This document shows, piece by piece, positions 16,480 to 25,906 of a DNA stretch of 64,000 bases. Every line of letters starts with the position of its first letter. The first letter of the stretch is position 1. The translations under genes were made by a program, and so were the position numbers. The DNA lies in the NCBI GenBank assembly GCA_020072585.1, contig JAIQGL010000003.1, forward strand, positions 124,001 through 188,000, given 5' to 3'. The notes below the pieces were generated by a model, which saw nothing but the letters and a program-made list of their open reading frames with translations, was not told where the DNA came from and did no database searches. This DNA comes from Terriglobia bacterium. GTDB lineage: Bacteria; Acidobacteriota; Terriglobia; Terriglobales; Acidobacteriaceae.

Positions 16480-16523
16480 TGTAGATTGAAGGACTTTGAA
16501 ACAAAATATTACTTAACAGTTAT

Positions 16524-16553
16524 TTGCCGCCGGTTTGCTTCTTCGAGTACAAT
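16524..16553 (+). promoter_or_regulatory. Possible lon promoter
   Basis: TTGCCG (16524-16529) and TACAAT (16548-16553), separated by 18 bp, lie 88 bp upstream of the chosen lon start. No heat-shock sigma motif was obvious. Confidence 0.35.
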
Positions 16554-16641
16554 CCGCGCGGTGCTAAAAAGGGGTAAAGCTGCAACTTTCCGTGCATCTT
16601 GGTCATCAAATGTGAGCGTACTTATATCAAGGATGAACTTT

Positions 16642-19092
16642 ATGGCGTCTGACACAACTACTACGAACATTGAGCCTATCGGAGCGACGCCTGAACAGCG
16701 CCTGGCACTAACAGAAGAGCAGCAGAAAAGCATACCGGTCCTGCCGGTGCGCGATACCGTTCTGTTTCCGCACGCGGTCCTGCCTCTTACTGTAGGACGT
16801 GAAAGCTCCATTCAACTGATTAACTCACTGGGAGAAGAGAAAACCATCCTGGTTGTAGCCCAGCGGGAAGCCCGCGTGGATGCTCCCCAACCGACTGATT
16901 TATATAGCATTGGAACGCTGGCGACCGTGCATAAGGTCGTAAAGATGCCGAACCAGAGCCTCTTTGTGTTTACTGAGGGGCTGAGCCGCGGCAAACTGGA
17001 GGATTTTACCCAGCTAACGCCTTTTCTGCGCGCCAACGTTGAGCCCATTCCTGACGCGGAACCGGAGATGTCACCGGAAATCGAAGCGTTGCAGCGCAAC
17101 GTGCTGACATTGTTCCAGCAGATTGTTGCCGGTTCTCCTACGCTTTCTGACGAATTGCAGACCGTAGCCATCAATATTGAAGAGCCGGGCCGGCTAGTGG
17201 ACTTTGTTGCGTCGTCGCTCCCATTCCTCTCCACCAAAGACAAGCAGGAGATCCTTGAAACGCCGGACGTAAGCCGACGGCTTCAGGCCATCAATCATCA
17301 CTTGGCCAAGGAACTGGAAGTCCAGCAACTGCGCAACAAGATCCAGAATGAAGTTCAGGACCAGGTGCAGCAGTCGCAGCGCGAATATTATTTGCGCGAG
17401 CAGATGAAAGCCATCCAGAAAGAGCTGGGTGAGCAGGACGAAACTCAGCGCGACGTGGAAGAGCTGCGGCAGAAGATTGATGCCGCCGGCATGCCGGAAG
17501 AAGTAAAGAAGGAAGCCACCAAGGAGCTAAACCGGCTGGCGCGCATGTCTCCCATGGCAGCGGATTATTCCGTTACGCGCAACTACATTGAATGGCTGGC
17601 GGTGTTGCCGTGGGCCAAGTCCAGCGGCGTTGTTGTGGACATACCCAAAGCTGCTGAGGTGCTGGATTCTGACCACTACGATCTAAAGAAGGTCAAAGAC
17701 CGCATTCTGGACTACCTCTCAGTCCGCCGGCTCAAGCCGAGCATGAAAGGACCGATCCTGTGCTTTGTTGGACCTCCTGGAGTGGGAAAGACCTCTCTGG
17801 GACGCAGTATTGCCCGCGCTCTGGAGCGGAAGTTTGTCCGCCTCTCCTTGGGTGGCGTGCACGATGAAGCGGAAATCCGCGGTCATCGCCGTACGTATAT
17901 CGGCGCATTGCCAGGGCAGATCATGCAGGGGTTGCGCCGCGCGGAAACCAACGATCCCGTCTTCGTCCTGGATGAAGTGGACAAACTCGGACGCGACTTC
18001 CGCGGCGATCCTTCATCGGCGCTGCTGGAAACGCTTGATCCCGAGCAGAACTCCACTTTCCGTGATAACTATCTGGACGTGCCGTTTGATCTTTCAAAAG
18101 TACTCTTCATCTGCACCGCCAACATGCTCGATACGATTCCTGAGCCTTTGCGCGACCGCATGGAGATCATCGAACTTCAGGGTTACACCGAAGACGACAA
18201 GACGCACATCGCCGAGCGCTATCTGGTTCCGAAGCAGATTGAAGAAAACGGTCTGAAGAAAGAGCAGATTGAGATTCCGGAAGATGCAGTTCGCTTCATC
18301 AGCCGGCATTACACGCGTGAGGCCGGCGTCCGCAACCTGGAACGCAACATTGGCACCATCTGCCGCAAGCAGGCGCGTCGGATTGCCGAAGGCAAGGAAG
18401 ACAAGCTGGTGGTGACGCCGGAGATCGTGCAGGAGTTTCTGGGCGGAATCAAGATCCGCATCGATACGGAGATTGCCGAGCGCACCAAGCGCCCCGGTGT
18501 GGCCGTTGGCCTTGCCTGGACGCCCGCGGGCGGCGACATTCTCTTCATCGAAGCCAACAAGATGAAGGGAAAGGGCGGCTTTACCATGACCGGACAACTC
18601 GGCCAGGTGATGCAGGAGTCAATGCAGGCAGCTCTTACCTGGGTACGTTCAAATGCGGACAAACTCTCCATCCCTGAGGAGTTTTTCAAGGACCACGATA
18701 TTCATATTCACGTGCCAGCCGGAGCTATTCCAAAAGATGGTCCCTCAGCCGGTGTGACCATGGCCACGGCCCTGGTTTCACTGTTGAAGGATACGCCGGT
18801 GCGTCCGTTGACCGGAATGACCGGCGAGATCACGCTGAGCGGCAACGTATTGCCGATTGGCGGCGTGAAAGAGAAGTTTCTGGCCGCGAAACGCGCGGGC
18901 GTGAAAGACATTCTCTTCCCGGCGGACAATCGTATGAACGTGGAAGAAGACCTGCTTCCGGAACAACTGGAAGGCGTGAAAGTGCATTTTGTCAGCACCA
19001 TTGAGGACGTTCTGGGTATCGCACTCCCAGGCTCGCGTCAGGAAGAACGCCAGGACGCAGAGACCCGCGAGCGGGTGCTGAGTAACGCTTAA
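16642..19092 (+). CDS. lon: ATP-dependent protease La (Lon)
   Basis: From ATG 16642 the product is 816 residues, the normal Lon length. The start is chosen because AAGGATG lies just upstream and because residues before it are unlike Lon; ATG 16633 is an alternative. Domains: LON substrate-binding domain (starting IPVLPVRDTVLFPHAVLPL, residues 31-220), coiled coil, AAA+ module with Walker A GPPGVGKTS (about 377-385) and Walker B VFVLDEVDKLG, and S16 protease domain. The protease domain has Ser702 in KDGPSAGV and Lys745 in GGVKEKFLAAKRAG forming the dyad. It degrades misfolded and regulatory proteins in the cytoplasm. A strong terminator follows. Confidence 0.96.
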   Translation: MASDTTTTNIEPIGATPEQRLALTEEQQKSIPVLPVRDTVLFPHAVLPLTVGRESSIQLINSLGEEKTILVVAQREARVDAPQPTDLYSIGTLATVHKVVKMPNQSLFVFTEGLSRGKLEDFTQLTPFLRANVEPIPDAEPEMSPEIEALQRNVLTLFQQIVAGSPTLSDELQTVAINIEEPGRLVDFVASSLPFLSTKDKQEILETPDVSRRLQAINHHLAKELEVQQLRNKIQNEVQDQVQQSQREYYLREQMKAIQKELGEQDETQRDVEELRQKIDAAGMPEEVKKEATKELNRLARMSPMAADYSVTRNYIEWLAVLPWAKSSGVVVDIPKAAEVLDSDHYDLKKVKDRILDYLSVRRLKPSMKGPILCFVGPPGVGKTSLGRSIARALERKFVRLSLGGVHDEAEIRGHRRTYIGALPGQIMQGLRRAETNDPVFVLDEVDKLGRDFRGDPSSALLETLDPEQNSTFRDNYLDVPFDLSKVLFICTANMLDTIPEPLRDRMEIIELQGYTEDDKTHIAERYLVPKQIEENGLKKEQIEIPEDAVRFISRHYTREAGVRNLERNIGTICRKQARRIAEGKEDKLVVTPEIVQEFLGGIKIRIDTEIAERTKRPGVAVGLAWTPAGGDILFIEANKMKGKGGFTMTGQLGQVMQESMQAALTWVRSNADKLSIPEEFFKDHDIHIHVPAGAIPKDGPSAGVTMATALVSLLKDTPVRPLTGMTGEITLSGNVLPIGGVKEKFLAAKRAGVKDILFPADNRMNVEEDLLPEQLEGVKVHFVSTIEDVLGIALPGSRQEERQDAETRERVLSNA

Positions 19093-19112
19093 TTGCACAG
19101 CAATTACTGCTT

Positions 19113-19144
19113 GGGCAGGGAGCAATCCCTGCCCTTCCTTTTTT
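19113..19144 (+). terminator. Rho-independent terminator of lon
   Basis: GGGCAGGGA/TCCCTGCCC (9-bp perfect stem, GCAA loop) is followed by TTCCTTTTTT. Confidence 0.9.
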
Positions 19145-19253
19145 GCTTGAGAAAATCGCACCCTAGTTCCAGCCTAGAGCGGCCTTTTCGGCCAGCAGCA
19201 GCTTGGCTGGCGGCATCCTACTCAGCTGATTTCCCAATCATCGTGAGGGCCCC

Positions 19254-20957
19254 ATGTTGGAGAACGTAACTTCCAGGCGTGACTCCGGCTATCCAGAGTG
19301 GCTGACAGAGCTTTGGCAGAACAGAGATTGGCGGCCAGGCGGTTGGCGGTCAGGCAAAAGACCGGCACGCCATTGCGCAGTTATTCTTGTTCTGCTTGCT
19401 GTCAGCATTTGTGGCGTGCGGGCCCGCGCCCAGTCGGCGGAGACGAACAGTGTGAGCGCCTATGCAGAAGCTATCCAACAGTCCACGATTTCTGAGCGCA
19501 TCAGCGGGCTGGAACGTTATCTGACGCTCTCCGGCAGCGGAACTCTGAGGATTGACGCGCTGGAGTTTCTGATCTGGGACCACTCGCGCCTTGGACATCA
19601 GACACGAAGCGCGCAACATGCCCAGGAACTGCTGCGGATTTCACCGGGGAATCCAATTGCGATTGCCATTCTCAACCAGACCGTTAAGGCTGAATCCAAT
19701 CAATATTCTGCACAGAATCGGCTCACAATGCTGGCCTCGGCGCTGGCGCGACTTGACCAGTTGAGCAAACCGGAGGGCATGCTGCCCAGAAACTTTGCTG
19801 TGCTGCGGCAGCAGGTAGCAGAAATATTGAACGGCGAGCAGGGACTGGCTTATCTGGAGTTGAAAGACTATGCCAGTGCGCGGGCCCATTTACAGCCGGC
19901 TGTCGCCTCTGACCCGAACAATGCCCAGTTGGTATATGCTCTGGGTCTGGCACTGCTGGAAGGCAAGAATCCAGACCTATACAACGGCTATTGGTATCTG
20001 GCGCGGGCCGCGAATCTTTCTGGCGGCACCCCTGCCGGTCAACAGATCTCAGAGTACGCACGAACCAGATACCGTAAAGATGGCGGCAAGGATGCCGGAT
20101 GGAACCAGTATCTTGCCAGCGCAGCTGCTCTGGACGCGCCACCAGCAATCGGCGCCACGCCTCGCGTCGCTCAGCCGACCAACGCCGTTGCGGCCAGTAG
20201 AACCAATCCTTCTTCGGCATCGCCCATGGCAGCAAACCAGGCTAATAAAGCTCCCGTCAATAAGGCAAAGACCGATTCAGTTACCGCCTCGGCTGCCACA
20301 GGCAGCAAACACGAGAAGAAACGATCAGATTTTGGCTTTGAGGACACTCTGCATGAACCAATCAGGTCCGCTTCGGTTCCCGTTCGCCCGCCAACCGGGC
20401 CCAAAGGAATAGCCGCTCCTGATAAAGCGATTTCGTTGGGAATACTGATTGAAACCGCGCTGCTCACCAATACAAACAGGCCGGCGATTGTCGCAACTCT
20501 AAGAGATATCGTCAGGGGCTTGCGGCTGAATGACGAAGCCTGCATTCTGGTCTTCAGTGACCAACTGGATTTCGAGCAGGACCTGACCGCCGATGACCAT
20601 TTGCTGGAAGATGCGGTGAACCAGATTCAAGCCAAGCCGGGCAGGGCGCTGCTTTCTGGGATTGCTTTTGCCGCCGGCCATCTTAAACGGATTGGCAAAA
20701 ACGCCAATCGTGTCTTGCTGGTGATCTCAGATGGGCGCGCGCTTCAGACTGAAACCGATACTCTTGCATTTCGCAGCCAGGTAAGCGGAGTGCGCATTGA
20801 TACCCTTGGCATGGATGTAGACGGACAAGCACAGCGGGAGCTTCTCTCACGGCTGGCGTCTTATTCCGGTGGAAAGGCATCATTCGCTTCAAATCCCGGA
20901 GAATTCCGGACGGCCGCGTTGCAGATTACGCAAAGCCTGGGAATTGCGGTGCCATGA
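19254..20957 (+). CDS. Secreted TPR-like plus VWFA-related domain protein
   Basis: This 567-residue protein has about 40 leading residues, then a hydrophobic export segment (CAVILVLLAVSICGV...ARAQ). A helical TPR-like region follows (about 120-270; GLAYLELKDYASARAHLQPAV, AQLVYALGLALLEGKN). An Ala/Ser/Asn-rich linker (285-350) leads to a C-terminal von Willebrand A-like domain of the Acidobacterial VWFA-related type (395-560; LLVISDGRALQTETD). The metal-site DxSxS is replaced here (SLGILIETALLTN), so metal-dependent adhesion is doubtful. A second vWA protein is encoded 950 bp downstream. Function unknown; probably periplasmic or surface. Confidence 0.75.
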   Translation: MLENVTSRRDSGYPEWLTELWQNRDWRPGGWRSGKRPARHCAVILVLLAVSICGVRARAQSAETNSVSAYAEAIQQSTISERISGLERYLTLSGSGTLRIDALEFLIWDHSRLGHQTRSAQHAQELLRISPGNPIAIAILNQTVKAESNQYSAQNRLTMLASALARLDQLSKPEGMLPRNFAVLRQQVAEILNGEQGLAYLELKDYASARAHLQPAVASDPNNAQLVYALGLALLEGKNPDLYNGYWYLARAANLSGGTPAGQQISEYARTRYRKDGGKDAGWNQYLASAAALDAPPAIGATPRVAQPTNAVAASRTNPSSASPMAANQANKAPVNKAKTDSVTASAATGSKHEKKRSDFGFEDTLHEPIRSASVPVRPPTGPKGIAAPDKAISLGILIETALLTNTNRPAIVATLRDIVRGLRLNDEACILVFSDQLDFEQDLTADDHLLEDAVNQIQAKPGRALLSGIAFAAGHLKRIGKNANRVLLVISDGRALQTETDTLAFRSQVSGVRIDTLGMDVDGQAQRELLSRLASYSGGKASFASNPGEFRTAALQITQSLGIAVP

Positions 20958-21142
20958 CGGGCAGCAAAAATTCCGGAGTGGTTGCGTGATCCACCCCGGA
21001 TGAGTTCGTAAACTGTGCTTTCAGTCTCATTGACTGATACGTATTTGGACTCACAAAAGTTGCTGAAAGTTAGTGCTACTCACCCCGGCGCGCCATTTTT
21101 TCCTCCAGCATATTCGGCAGGGTTTCCGTTATCCTTATACGT

Positions 21143-21853
21143 ATGCGTGTGAGAGTGCTGCTCTTTGGGCAGCTCAAAGACATTGTCGGACGCCAGGAAG
21201 ACTCGCTCGACCTGCCGTCGGGCTCAAGCCTTTCCGCTGTGATGGCCCACTATGCGGATCGCTATCCCAGGTTCCAGGGATTGAACAGCTCGATTGCGTG
21301 CTCAATTAACCAGGAATATGCTCAGGGCTCGGCGGTGCTGAAAGAGGGCGATGAGGTGGGTCTGTTGCCGCCGGTCAGTGGCGGCAAAGCGAAGGTTGAG
21401 GAACTCCGTTCTGAGCACTGCGCCATCGTCCGCGAGCCCATTGATCTGCAAGCGATCAAGAAAAGCCTGGAGCATCCTGAAGATGGAGCGGCGCTGCTGT
21501 TTGAAGGAGTAGTGCGCAATAATACCAGGGCCAGGCGTACGCTTTACCTGGATTACGAAGCATATGAGACAATGGCCCTGAATGAGATGGAGAAGCTTTC
21601 TCAGGTAGCACTTGAGCGTTTCAAGGTACGTGACGTACGTCTTGTTCATCGCCTGGGCAGGCTGGAGATTGGCGAGACCAGTGTCCTGATTGGGGTGGCG
21701 TCAGCACACCGTGCGGCGGCATTTGAGGCATGCCGCTGGCTGATTGACACCCTGAAGAAGACCGTTCCCATATGGAAAAAAGAGCATTTTGAAGACGGCG
21801 CCGTCTGGGCCGATGGTGAACCTTTTCCTGAAGAAATTCGCGCAAGCAAATAA
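21143..21853 (+). CDS. MoaD-MoaE fusion, molybdopterin synthase
   Basis: Residues 1-81 form a MoaD ubiquitin-like sulfur carrier (MRVRVLLFGQLKDIVGRQED ... LLPPVSGG) ending in Gly80-Gly81. Residues 85-236 form MoaE (VREPIDLQAIKKSLEHPEDGAALLFEGVVRN ... IGVASAHRAAAFEACRWLID ... PIWKKEHFEDG). The pair makes molybdopterin from precursor Z (cPMP). MoaD must end in a free Gly-Gly to carry the thiocarboxylate, so this fusion should need cleavage after Gly81, as described for mycobacterial MoaX. No other moa gene lies nearby. The frame is continuous, so the fusion is real in this assembly. Confidence 0.9.
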   Translation: MRVRVLLFGQLKDIVGRQEDSLDLPSGSSLSAVMAHYADRYPRFQGLNSSIACSINQEYAQGSAVLKEGDEVGLLPPVSGGKAKVEELRSEHCAIVREPIDLQAIKKSLEHPEDGAALLFEGVVRNNTRARRTLYLDYEAYETMALNEMEKLSQVALERFKVRDVRLVHRLGRLEIGETSVLIGVASAHRAAAFEACRWLIDTLKKTVPIWKKEHFEDGAVWADGEPFPEEIRASK

Positions 21854-21905
21854 CTCTTTGCCGCCGTTTGCATCTAAGCATTTCAGAATACCCGTTGATA
21901 TAACT

Positions 21906-22883
21906 ATGAAACTGGCTCGCGCTTTACCGCCGTGGTTTAGCTTATTGTGTCTGCTCTGCGTGCTGGGTGCTATTGCCCTGGCACAGGGGCCGCAGCAGGG
22001 AAATCGTCTGTTGCAGGGTGCACAATCCCAGAAAGACGAATCCACTTTCCGGGTGAATGTCCGGCTGGTGAATGTGTTTACCACCGTGACCGATTCCCGA
22101 GGCGCTCCTGTGGCCGACCTGACGAAAGACGACTTCAAGCTGCTGGAAGACGGCGTGCCACAGACCATCAAGGTATTTGAAAAAGAGTCGGCCATCCCGT
22201 TGAGCATCGCTCTGGCCATTGATACCAGCCCCAGCACCATGCGGGACTTTAAGCTGGAGCTTTCATCGGCGCACAAGTTCGTCCATTCCATCCTGCGGAA
22301 TGAGGACCGTCTCTCGGTTTTCGAGGTCACGGAGAACGTTGATCAGATCACCGGATTTACCTCAGATCTCAGGAGGATTGAGCATGGCATTGACAGCTTG
22401 CGCACCGGCCCCGGGACCTCCATCTATGACGCAATTTTTCTCTGCTCAGACGCTCTTTTGGATCGGGAAGGCCGCAAAGTTCTGGTGCTGATTACTGACG
22501 GTGGCGACACCACCAGCAAGTCCGACTACAACAATGCCCTGCGCCGCGCCCAGCAGGCTGAGGCCATTGTGTACAGCATTATTGTGGTGCCGGTGGAGGC
22601 CGATGCCGGCCGAAATCTGGGCGGCGAGCACGCGCTTATCCAGATTTCCAAGGACACGGGTGGCAAGTATTATTACGCTGAGGGCGAACAGCAACTGGAC
22701 GCAGCCTTTCGCAAGATCAGTGATGAGTTGCGTACTCAATACCTGATTGCTTTTTATCCCAACCGCAAGGTTTCTGACTCGTCTTTCCGGCGGCTTCAGG
22801 TGGAATTGAGCAAGAAAGATCCGGAAGGCCGGCCGTATCAGGTACGGCATCGTGCGGGATACTACACGTCGCCGGCAAAATAG
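21906..22883 (+). CDS. Secreted VWFA-related Acidobacterial domain protein
   Basis: From ATG 21906 the product is 325 residues with a signal sequence (SLLCLLCVLGAIALAQG). A short beta domain (FRVNVRLVNVFTTVTDSRGAPVADLTKDDFKLLEDG, typical of the family) precedes a vWA domain with an intact metal-site motif, AIDTSPSTM (DxSxS), and LVLITDGGDTTSKSDY. A C-terminal segment DELRTQYLIAFYPN...VRHRAGYYT is also diagnostic. Such proteins are abundant in Acidobacteria; their ligands are unknown. An in-frame upstream start at 21789 would overlap the moaD-moaE coding end and is not preferred. Confidence 0.85.
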   Translation: MKLARALPPWFSLLCLLCVLGAIALAQGPQQGNRLLQGAQSQKDESTFRVNVRLVNVFTTVTDSRGAPVADLTKDDFKLLEDGVPQTIKVFEKESAIPLSIALAIDTSPSTMRDFKLELSSAHKFVHSILRNEDRLSVFEVTENVDQITGFTSDLRRIEHGIDSLRTGPGTSIYDAIFLCSDALLDREGRKVLVLITDGGDTTSKSDYNNALRRAQQAEAIVYSIIVVPVEADAGRNLGGEHALIQISKDTGGKYYYAEGEQQLDAAFRKISDELRTQYLIAFYPNRKVSDSSFRRLQVELSKKDPEGRPYQVRHRAGYYTSPAK

Positions 22884-23052
22884 ATGACTACGCTGGGCTC
22901 TTGATCCGCAGCTCACCAGCCCGGGAACCGTCCACCCTGCCCAAAGTACTTGTCCGTTTGGGTGCACGCTCTTTACAAAACAGTTTTCCGGACTAGTTGT
23001 AGGTGGTTTTTTGTTTTAAGGGCTGGCGGGTTTTTACGCTACAATATTTGGC

Positions 23053-23328
23053 ATGTCTTTCCGTGCCGCAGCTCCAGCCTTTGCTAAAAAGACCACTAAA
23101 ACGCCACCCCCGGAAGATACGGGTATGGAGTCTTCTTACCTGAAGGGCCTGGGTGAGAAACAGACGCCGGTAACCGTGAAACTGGTCTGTGGTGAGGCTT
23201 TCCACGGCTGGATCGAATATTACGACGTCAACATGGTCCGTCTTACTCGGGATGGTGAGCCCAATCTATTCATCTTCAAGCACGAGATCATGTACATTGC
23301 TGAAGACAACGGGCGCCGCGCCCGCTGA
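23053..23328 (+). CDS. hfq: Divergent Hfq-like RNA chaperone
   Basis: The 91-residue product has an LSm/Hfq core in its C-terminal two thirds. YLKGLGEKQTPVTVKLVCGEAFHGWIEYYDVNMVRLTRD corresponds to Sm1, and LFIFKHEIMYIAE to Sm2 with the Hfq-type K-H signature. The N-terminal 24 residues are basic and Pro/Thr-rich; an internal ATG at 23125 preceded by GGAAG could be the true start. Hfq binds small RNAs and mRNAs as a hexamer. Its stop codon overlaps the suhB start (TGATG), so the two are translationally coupled. TACAAT lies 7 bases before the ATG with no Shine-Dalgarno. Confidence 0.75.
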   Translation: MSFRAAAPAFAKKTTKTPPPEDTGMESSYLKGLGEKQTPVTVKLVCGEAFHGWIEYYDVNMVRLTRDGEPNLFIFKHEIMYIAEDNGRRAR

Positions 23329-24161
23329 TGTCTCCCAGAGAAGACTATGTCCATCCCATGCAGGATCTGGCCCGCGAGGCCGGAATGCTGCTGCTGTCGT
23401 TTTTCGGCAAAGTTTCCATTGAATACAAAGGCGACGCTGACCTGGTCACCAAGGCAGACCGCGCTTCAGAACAATTGATTGTTGAGCGCATCCGCAAGCA
23501 GTGGCCGGAGCATGATCTCATTGGAGAAGAAGGCAGCCGCCGTGAAACCGGAAGCGACTTTCGCTGGTACATTGATCCGCTCGATGGCACCACCAACTTC
23601 GCTCATGGCTTCCCGGTATTTTGCGTCTCCATTGCGCTTGAGCATAAAGGCCAGCTCATCGCCGGGGTGGTTTATGATCCGACCCGGGACGAGATGTTTG
23701 CCGCGGAAAGGGGCAGTGGATCGCGGCTGAACGGCCGTCCAATACATGTTTCCGCCATTGGCCGCCTCAAAGAGAGCCTGGTGGCCACGGGCTTTCCCAG
23801 CCATAAGCGGCATAAGAACCCGAATATCCACTTCTATCACCAGATCACTCTGCGCTCCCATGGAGTGCGGCGCGCCGGTTCTGCCGCGCTGGACCTTTGC
23901 TATCTGGCTTGCGGACGCTATGACGCTTATTGGGAGTTCAATCTCAACGCGTGGGACACGGCTGCGGGCGTCCTGCTGGTGGAAGAAGCTAGCGGTAAAG
24001 TTACGAACTTCACCGGCGGCCCTTTCAATATTGATAGCCGTGAGGTCCTGGGCAGCAATACATTGCTGCATGATGAGTTGCTCAAGGAATTTCAGGCCAT
24101 CATCGCCGGGCGCGTGGAAGGCCTGCCCAACGTGCCTGAATATTTTCCTTCTAATCGCTAG
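23328..24161 (+). CDS. suhB: Inositol monophosphatase family protein (SuhB-like)
   Basis: The 277-residue product has the family metal-binding motifs in order: GEEGS (after LI), WYIDPLDGTTNFAHGFP, and C-terminal WEFNLNAWDTAAGVLLVEEASG. It would dephosphorylate inositol-1-phosphate or related sugar phosphates using Mg2+. In enterobacteria SuhB also joins rRNA antitermination complexes. The start overlaps the hfq stop by one base, an unusual pairing with an RNA chaperone. Length and motifs are normal and complete. Confidence 0.92.
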   Translation: MSPREDYVHPMQDLAREAGMLLLSFFGKVSIEYKGDADLVTKADRASEQLIVERIRKQWPEHDLIGEEGSRRETGSDFRWYIDPLDGTTNFAHGFPVFCVSIALEHKGQLIAGVVYDPTRDEMFAAERGSGSRLNGRPIHVSAIGRLKESLVATGFPSHKRHKNPNIHFYHQITLRSHGVRRAGSAALDLCYLACGRYDAYWEFNLNAWDTAAGVLLVEEASGKVTNFTGGPFNIDSREVLGSNTLLHDELLKEFQAIIAGRVEGLPNVPEYFPSNR

Positions 24162-24326
24162 AGGCAGGCGTTGACAACGTTTCTTTTCCCCTGATATTTT
24201 TTGAGACGGCGTCGCAGGGCGCACCCCGTCCGCGGGAAGGGATTATCCCACCTGGGTTTTTGAGCATTTCAACATCAACTCTCTTCTGCCCGAATAGCGG
24301 ACGCGGGCCACAAAGAAGGGGGTTTC

Positions 24327-25817
24327 ATGCCTGCAGAATTACCAGCCAATCCAAATCTTGAATATTTGCGCAAACAAGCCAAGGCTTTGCTGCGCGACTT
24401 CCGAGTGAAGGAGCCGAAAGCCGTTGAGAAATTCAGCGTGCTCAAACTGAAAGCTGCGCCAAAACTCTCTGACGCGCAACACCTTGTGGCCCGCGAATAT
24501 GGCTTTGACAGCTGGGCAAAGCTGAAAAACCATGTTGATGCAGCAACCGCCGCAATGAATGAGGCTGTTGGGCTGGCCCGAAAAGCGTTTCGCGAAGATG
24601 ATGTGGCAGCGTTTCACCGCGTGCTCCAGCAGTATCCGGTGCTCAAGGCAAGAATCAATGAGCCGGTTGGCGCCTTTGGCGCACCGCTGATCAACCATGT
24701 TCGCAGCCGGGCCATGCTTGACGCCTTGCTCGATGCCGGCGCCGACATCAACGCCAGAAGCGATTGGAAACATGGCAGTTTCGGATTACTTGATTCCGCT
24801 CCGCCAGAGGTGGCATCCCATGCCATACGGCGCGGTGCTATTGTTACGGTCCATGCGGCGGCGCGATTGGGCATGATGGAAAAACTCAAAGAGCTCATCA
24901 GCGCCGATCCGGAGCTGGTCCATGCCCGTGGCGGTGATGGACAAACGCCGCTGCACTTCGCCTCTACCGTGGAGATCGCGGAGTATCTCCTGGACCATGG
25001 TGCTGACATAGAATCGCGTGATCTCGATCACGAATCTACGCCGGCGCAATACATGTTGTGCGAACGTGACAAAGTTGCGCGCTATCTGATTCGCCGCGGC
25101 TGCAACACCGATATCCTGATGGCCGCGGCGCTGGGCGACAGGGAACTGGTGGAAGAACATCTTCGCAGAGATACTGAATGCATTCGCATGCGCGTGAGTG
25201 ACGAATACTTTCCCCTGATTAGTATGGGCAGCGGCGGGACGATCTATCAGTGGAAGCTGGGGTGGTATGTCTCTGCTGTCCAGGTGGCGAAATCATTCGG
25301 CCATCAGGCTATCTTTGATCTCTTGATGGAGCGGAGCCCCGCTGAGGAAAAACTGCTGAATGCCTGCTGGCTCCATGATGAGGCGATGGTAAATGACCTG
25401 CTTGCTCAGCAGCCTGACCTTGCCGCGTCGCTTTCACCTGCTGGCCGTCGGCACGTGGCTCATGCCGCAAGAAACGGCGACGTGATCGCGGCTCGCCTGA
25501 TGGTGCTGGCGGGCTTGGCTGTAAACACGTTCAGTCAGCACCATGCAAGCTCTCTCCATTGGGCTGCATTTCACGGCCAGGCTGAACTGGCCAAGTTGCT
25601 GATCGATCATGGTGCCGCACTTGAGAACGCTGACAATGAATTCAAGGGCACGCCACTGAACTGGGCCATGTATGGCTCGCAGAATGCCTGGCATCCGGAA
25701 CTGGGAGACTATCCTGCAACCGTTGAAGTGCTGCTTGCGGCGGGCGCTGGTCTTCCGCGTGAAATTGGAGGTACCGAAGCAGTGAAGGATGTCCTGCGAC
25801 GCCATGGAATGAAATGA
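24327..25817 (+). CDS. Ankyrin-repeat protein
   Basis: The 496-residue cytoplasmic-looking protein starts with a helical region (LEYLRKQAKALLRDFRVKEPKA...), followed by LVAREYGFDSWAKLKNHV, a short motif common in front of ankyrin arrays. Ankyrin units are visible at DALLDAGADINARS, GQTPLHFASTVEIAEYLLDHGADIESRD, HHASSLHWAAFHGQAELAKLLIDHGAALENAD and TVEVLLAAGAGLP. No signal peptide or catalytic domain is present. It probably mediates protein-protein contacts; the partner is unknown. Confidence 0.85.
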   Translation: MPAELPANPNLEYLRKQAKALLRDFRVKEPKAVEKFSVLKLKAAPKLSDAQHLVAREYGFDSWAKLKNHVDAATAAMNEAVGLARKAFREDDVAAFHRVLQQYPVLKARINEPVGAFGAPLINHVRSRAMLDALLDAGADINARSDWKHGSFGLLDSAPPEVASHAIRRGAIVTVHAAARLGMMEKLKELISADPELVHARGGDGQTPLHFASTVEIAEYLLDHGADIESRDLDHESTPAQYMLCERDKVARYLIRRGCNTDILMAAALGDRELVEEHLRRDTECIRMRVSDEYFPLISMGSGGTIYQWKLGWYVSAVQVAKSFGHQAIFDLLMERSPAEEKLLNACWLHDEAMVNDLLAQQPDLAASLSPAGRRHVAHAARNGDVIAARLMVLAGLAVNTFSQHHASSLHWAAFHGQAELAKLLIDHGAALENADNEFKGTPLNWAMYGSQNAWHPELGDYPATVEVLLAAGAGLPREIGGTEAVKDVLRRHGMK

Positions 25818-25828
25818 GCCTGTGTGAA

Positions 25829-25866
25829 AGCCGAGTGAGCTGTTCGCAGCCCACTCGGCTCACGGC
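25829..25866 (+). terminator. Terminator-like hairpin after the ankyrin gene
   Basis: AGCCGAGTG/CACTCGGCT (9-bp perfect arms, 25829-25837 and 25852-25860) forms a hairpin 11 bp after the stop codon. Only weak T runs follow. Confidence 0.5.
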
Positions 25867-25906
25867 TTTTCCGCCTGCATAATCCGCCACAGATGACCAG
25901 CGCGTC

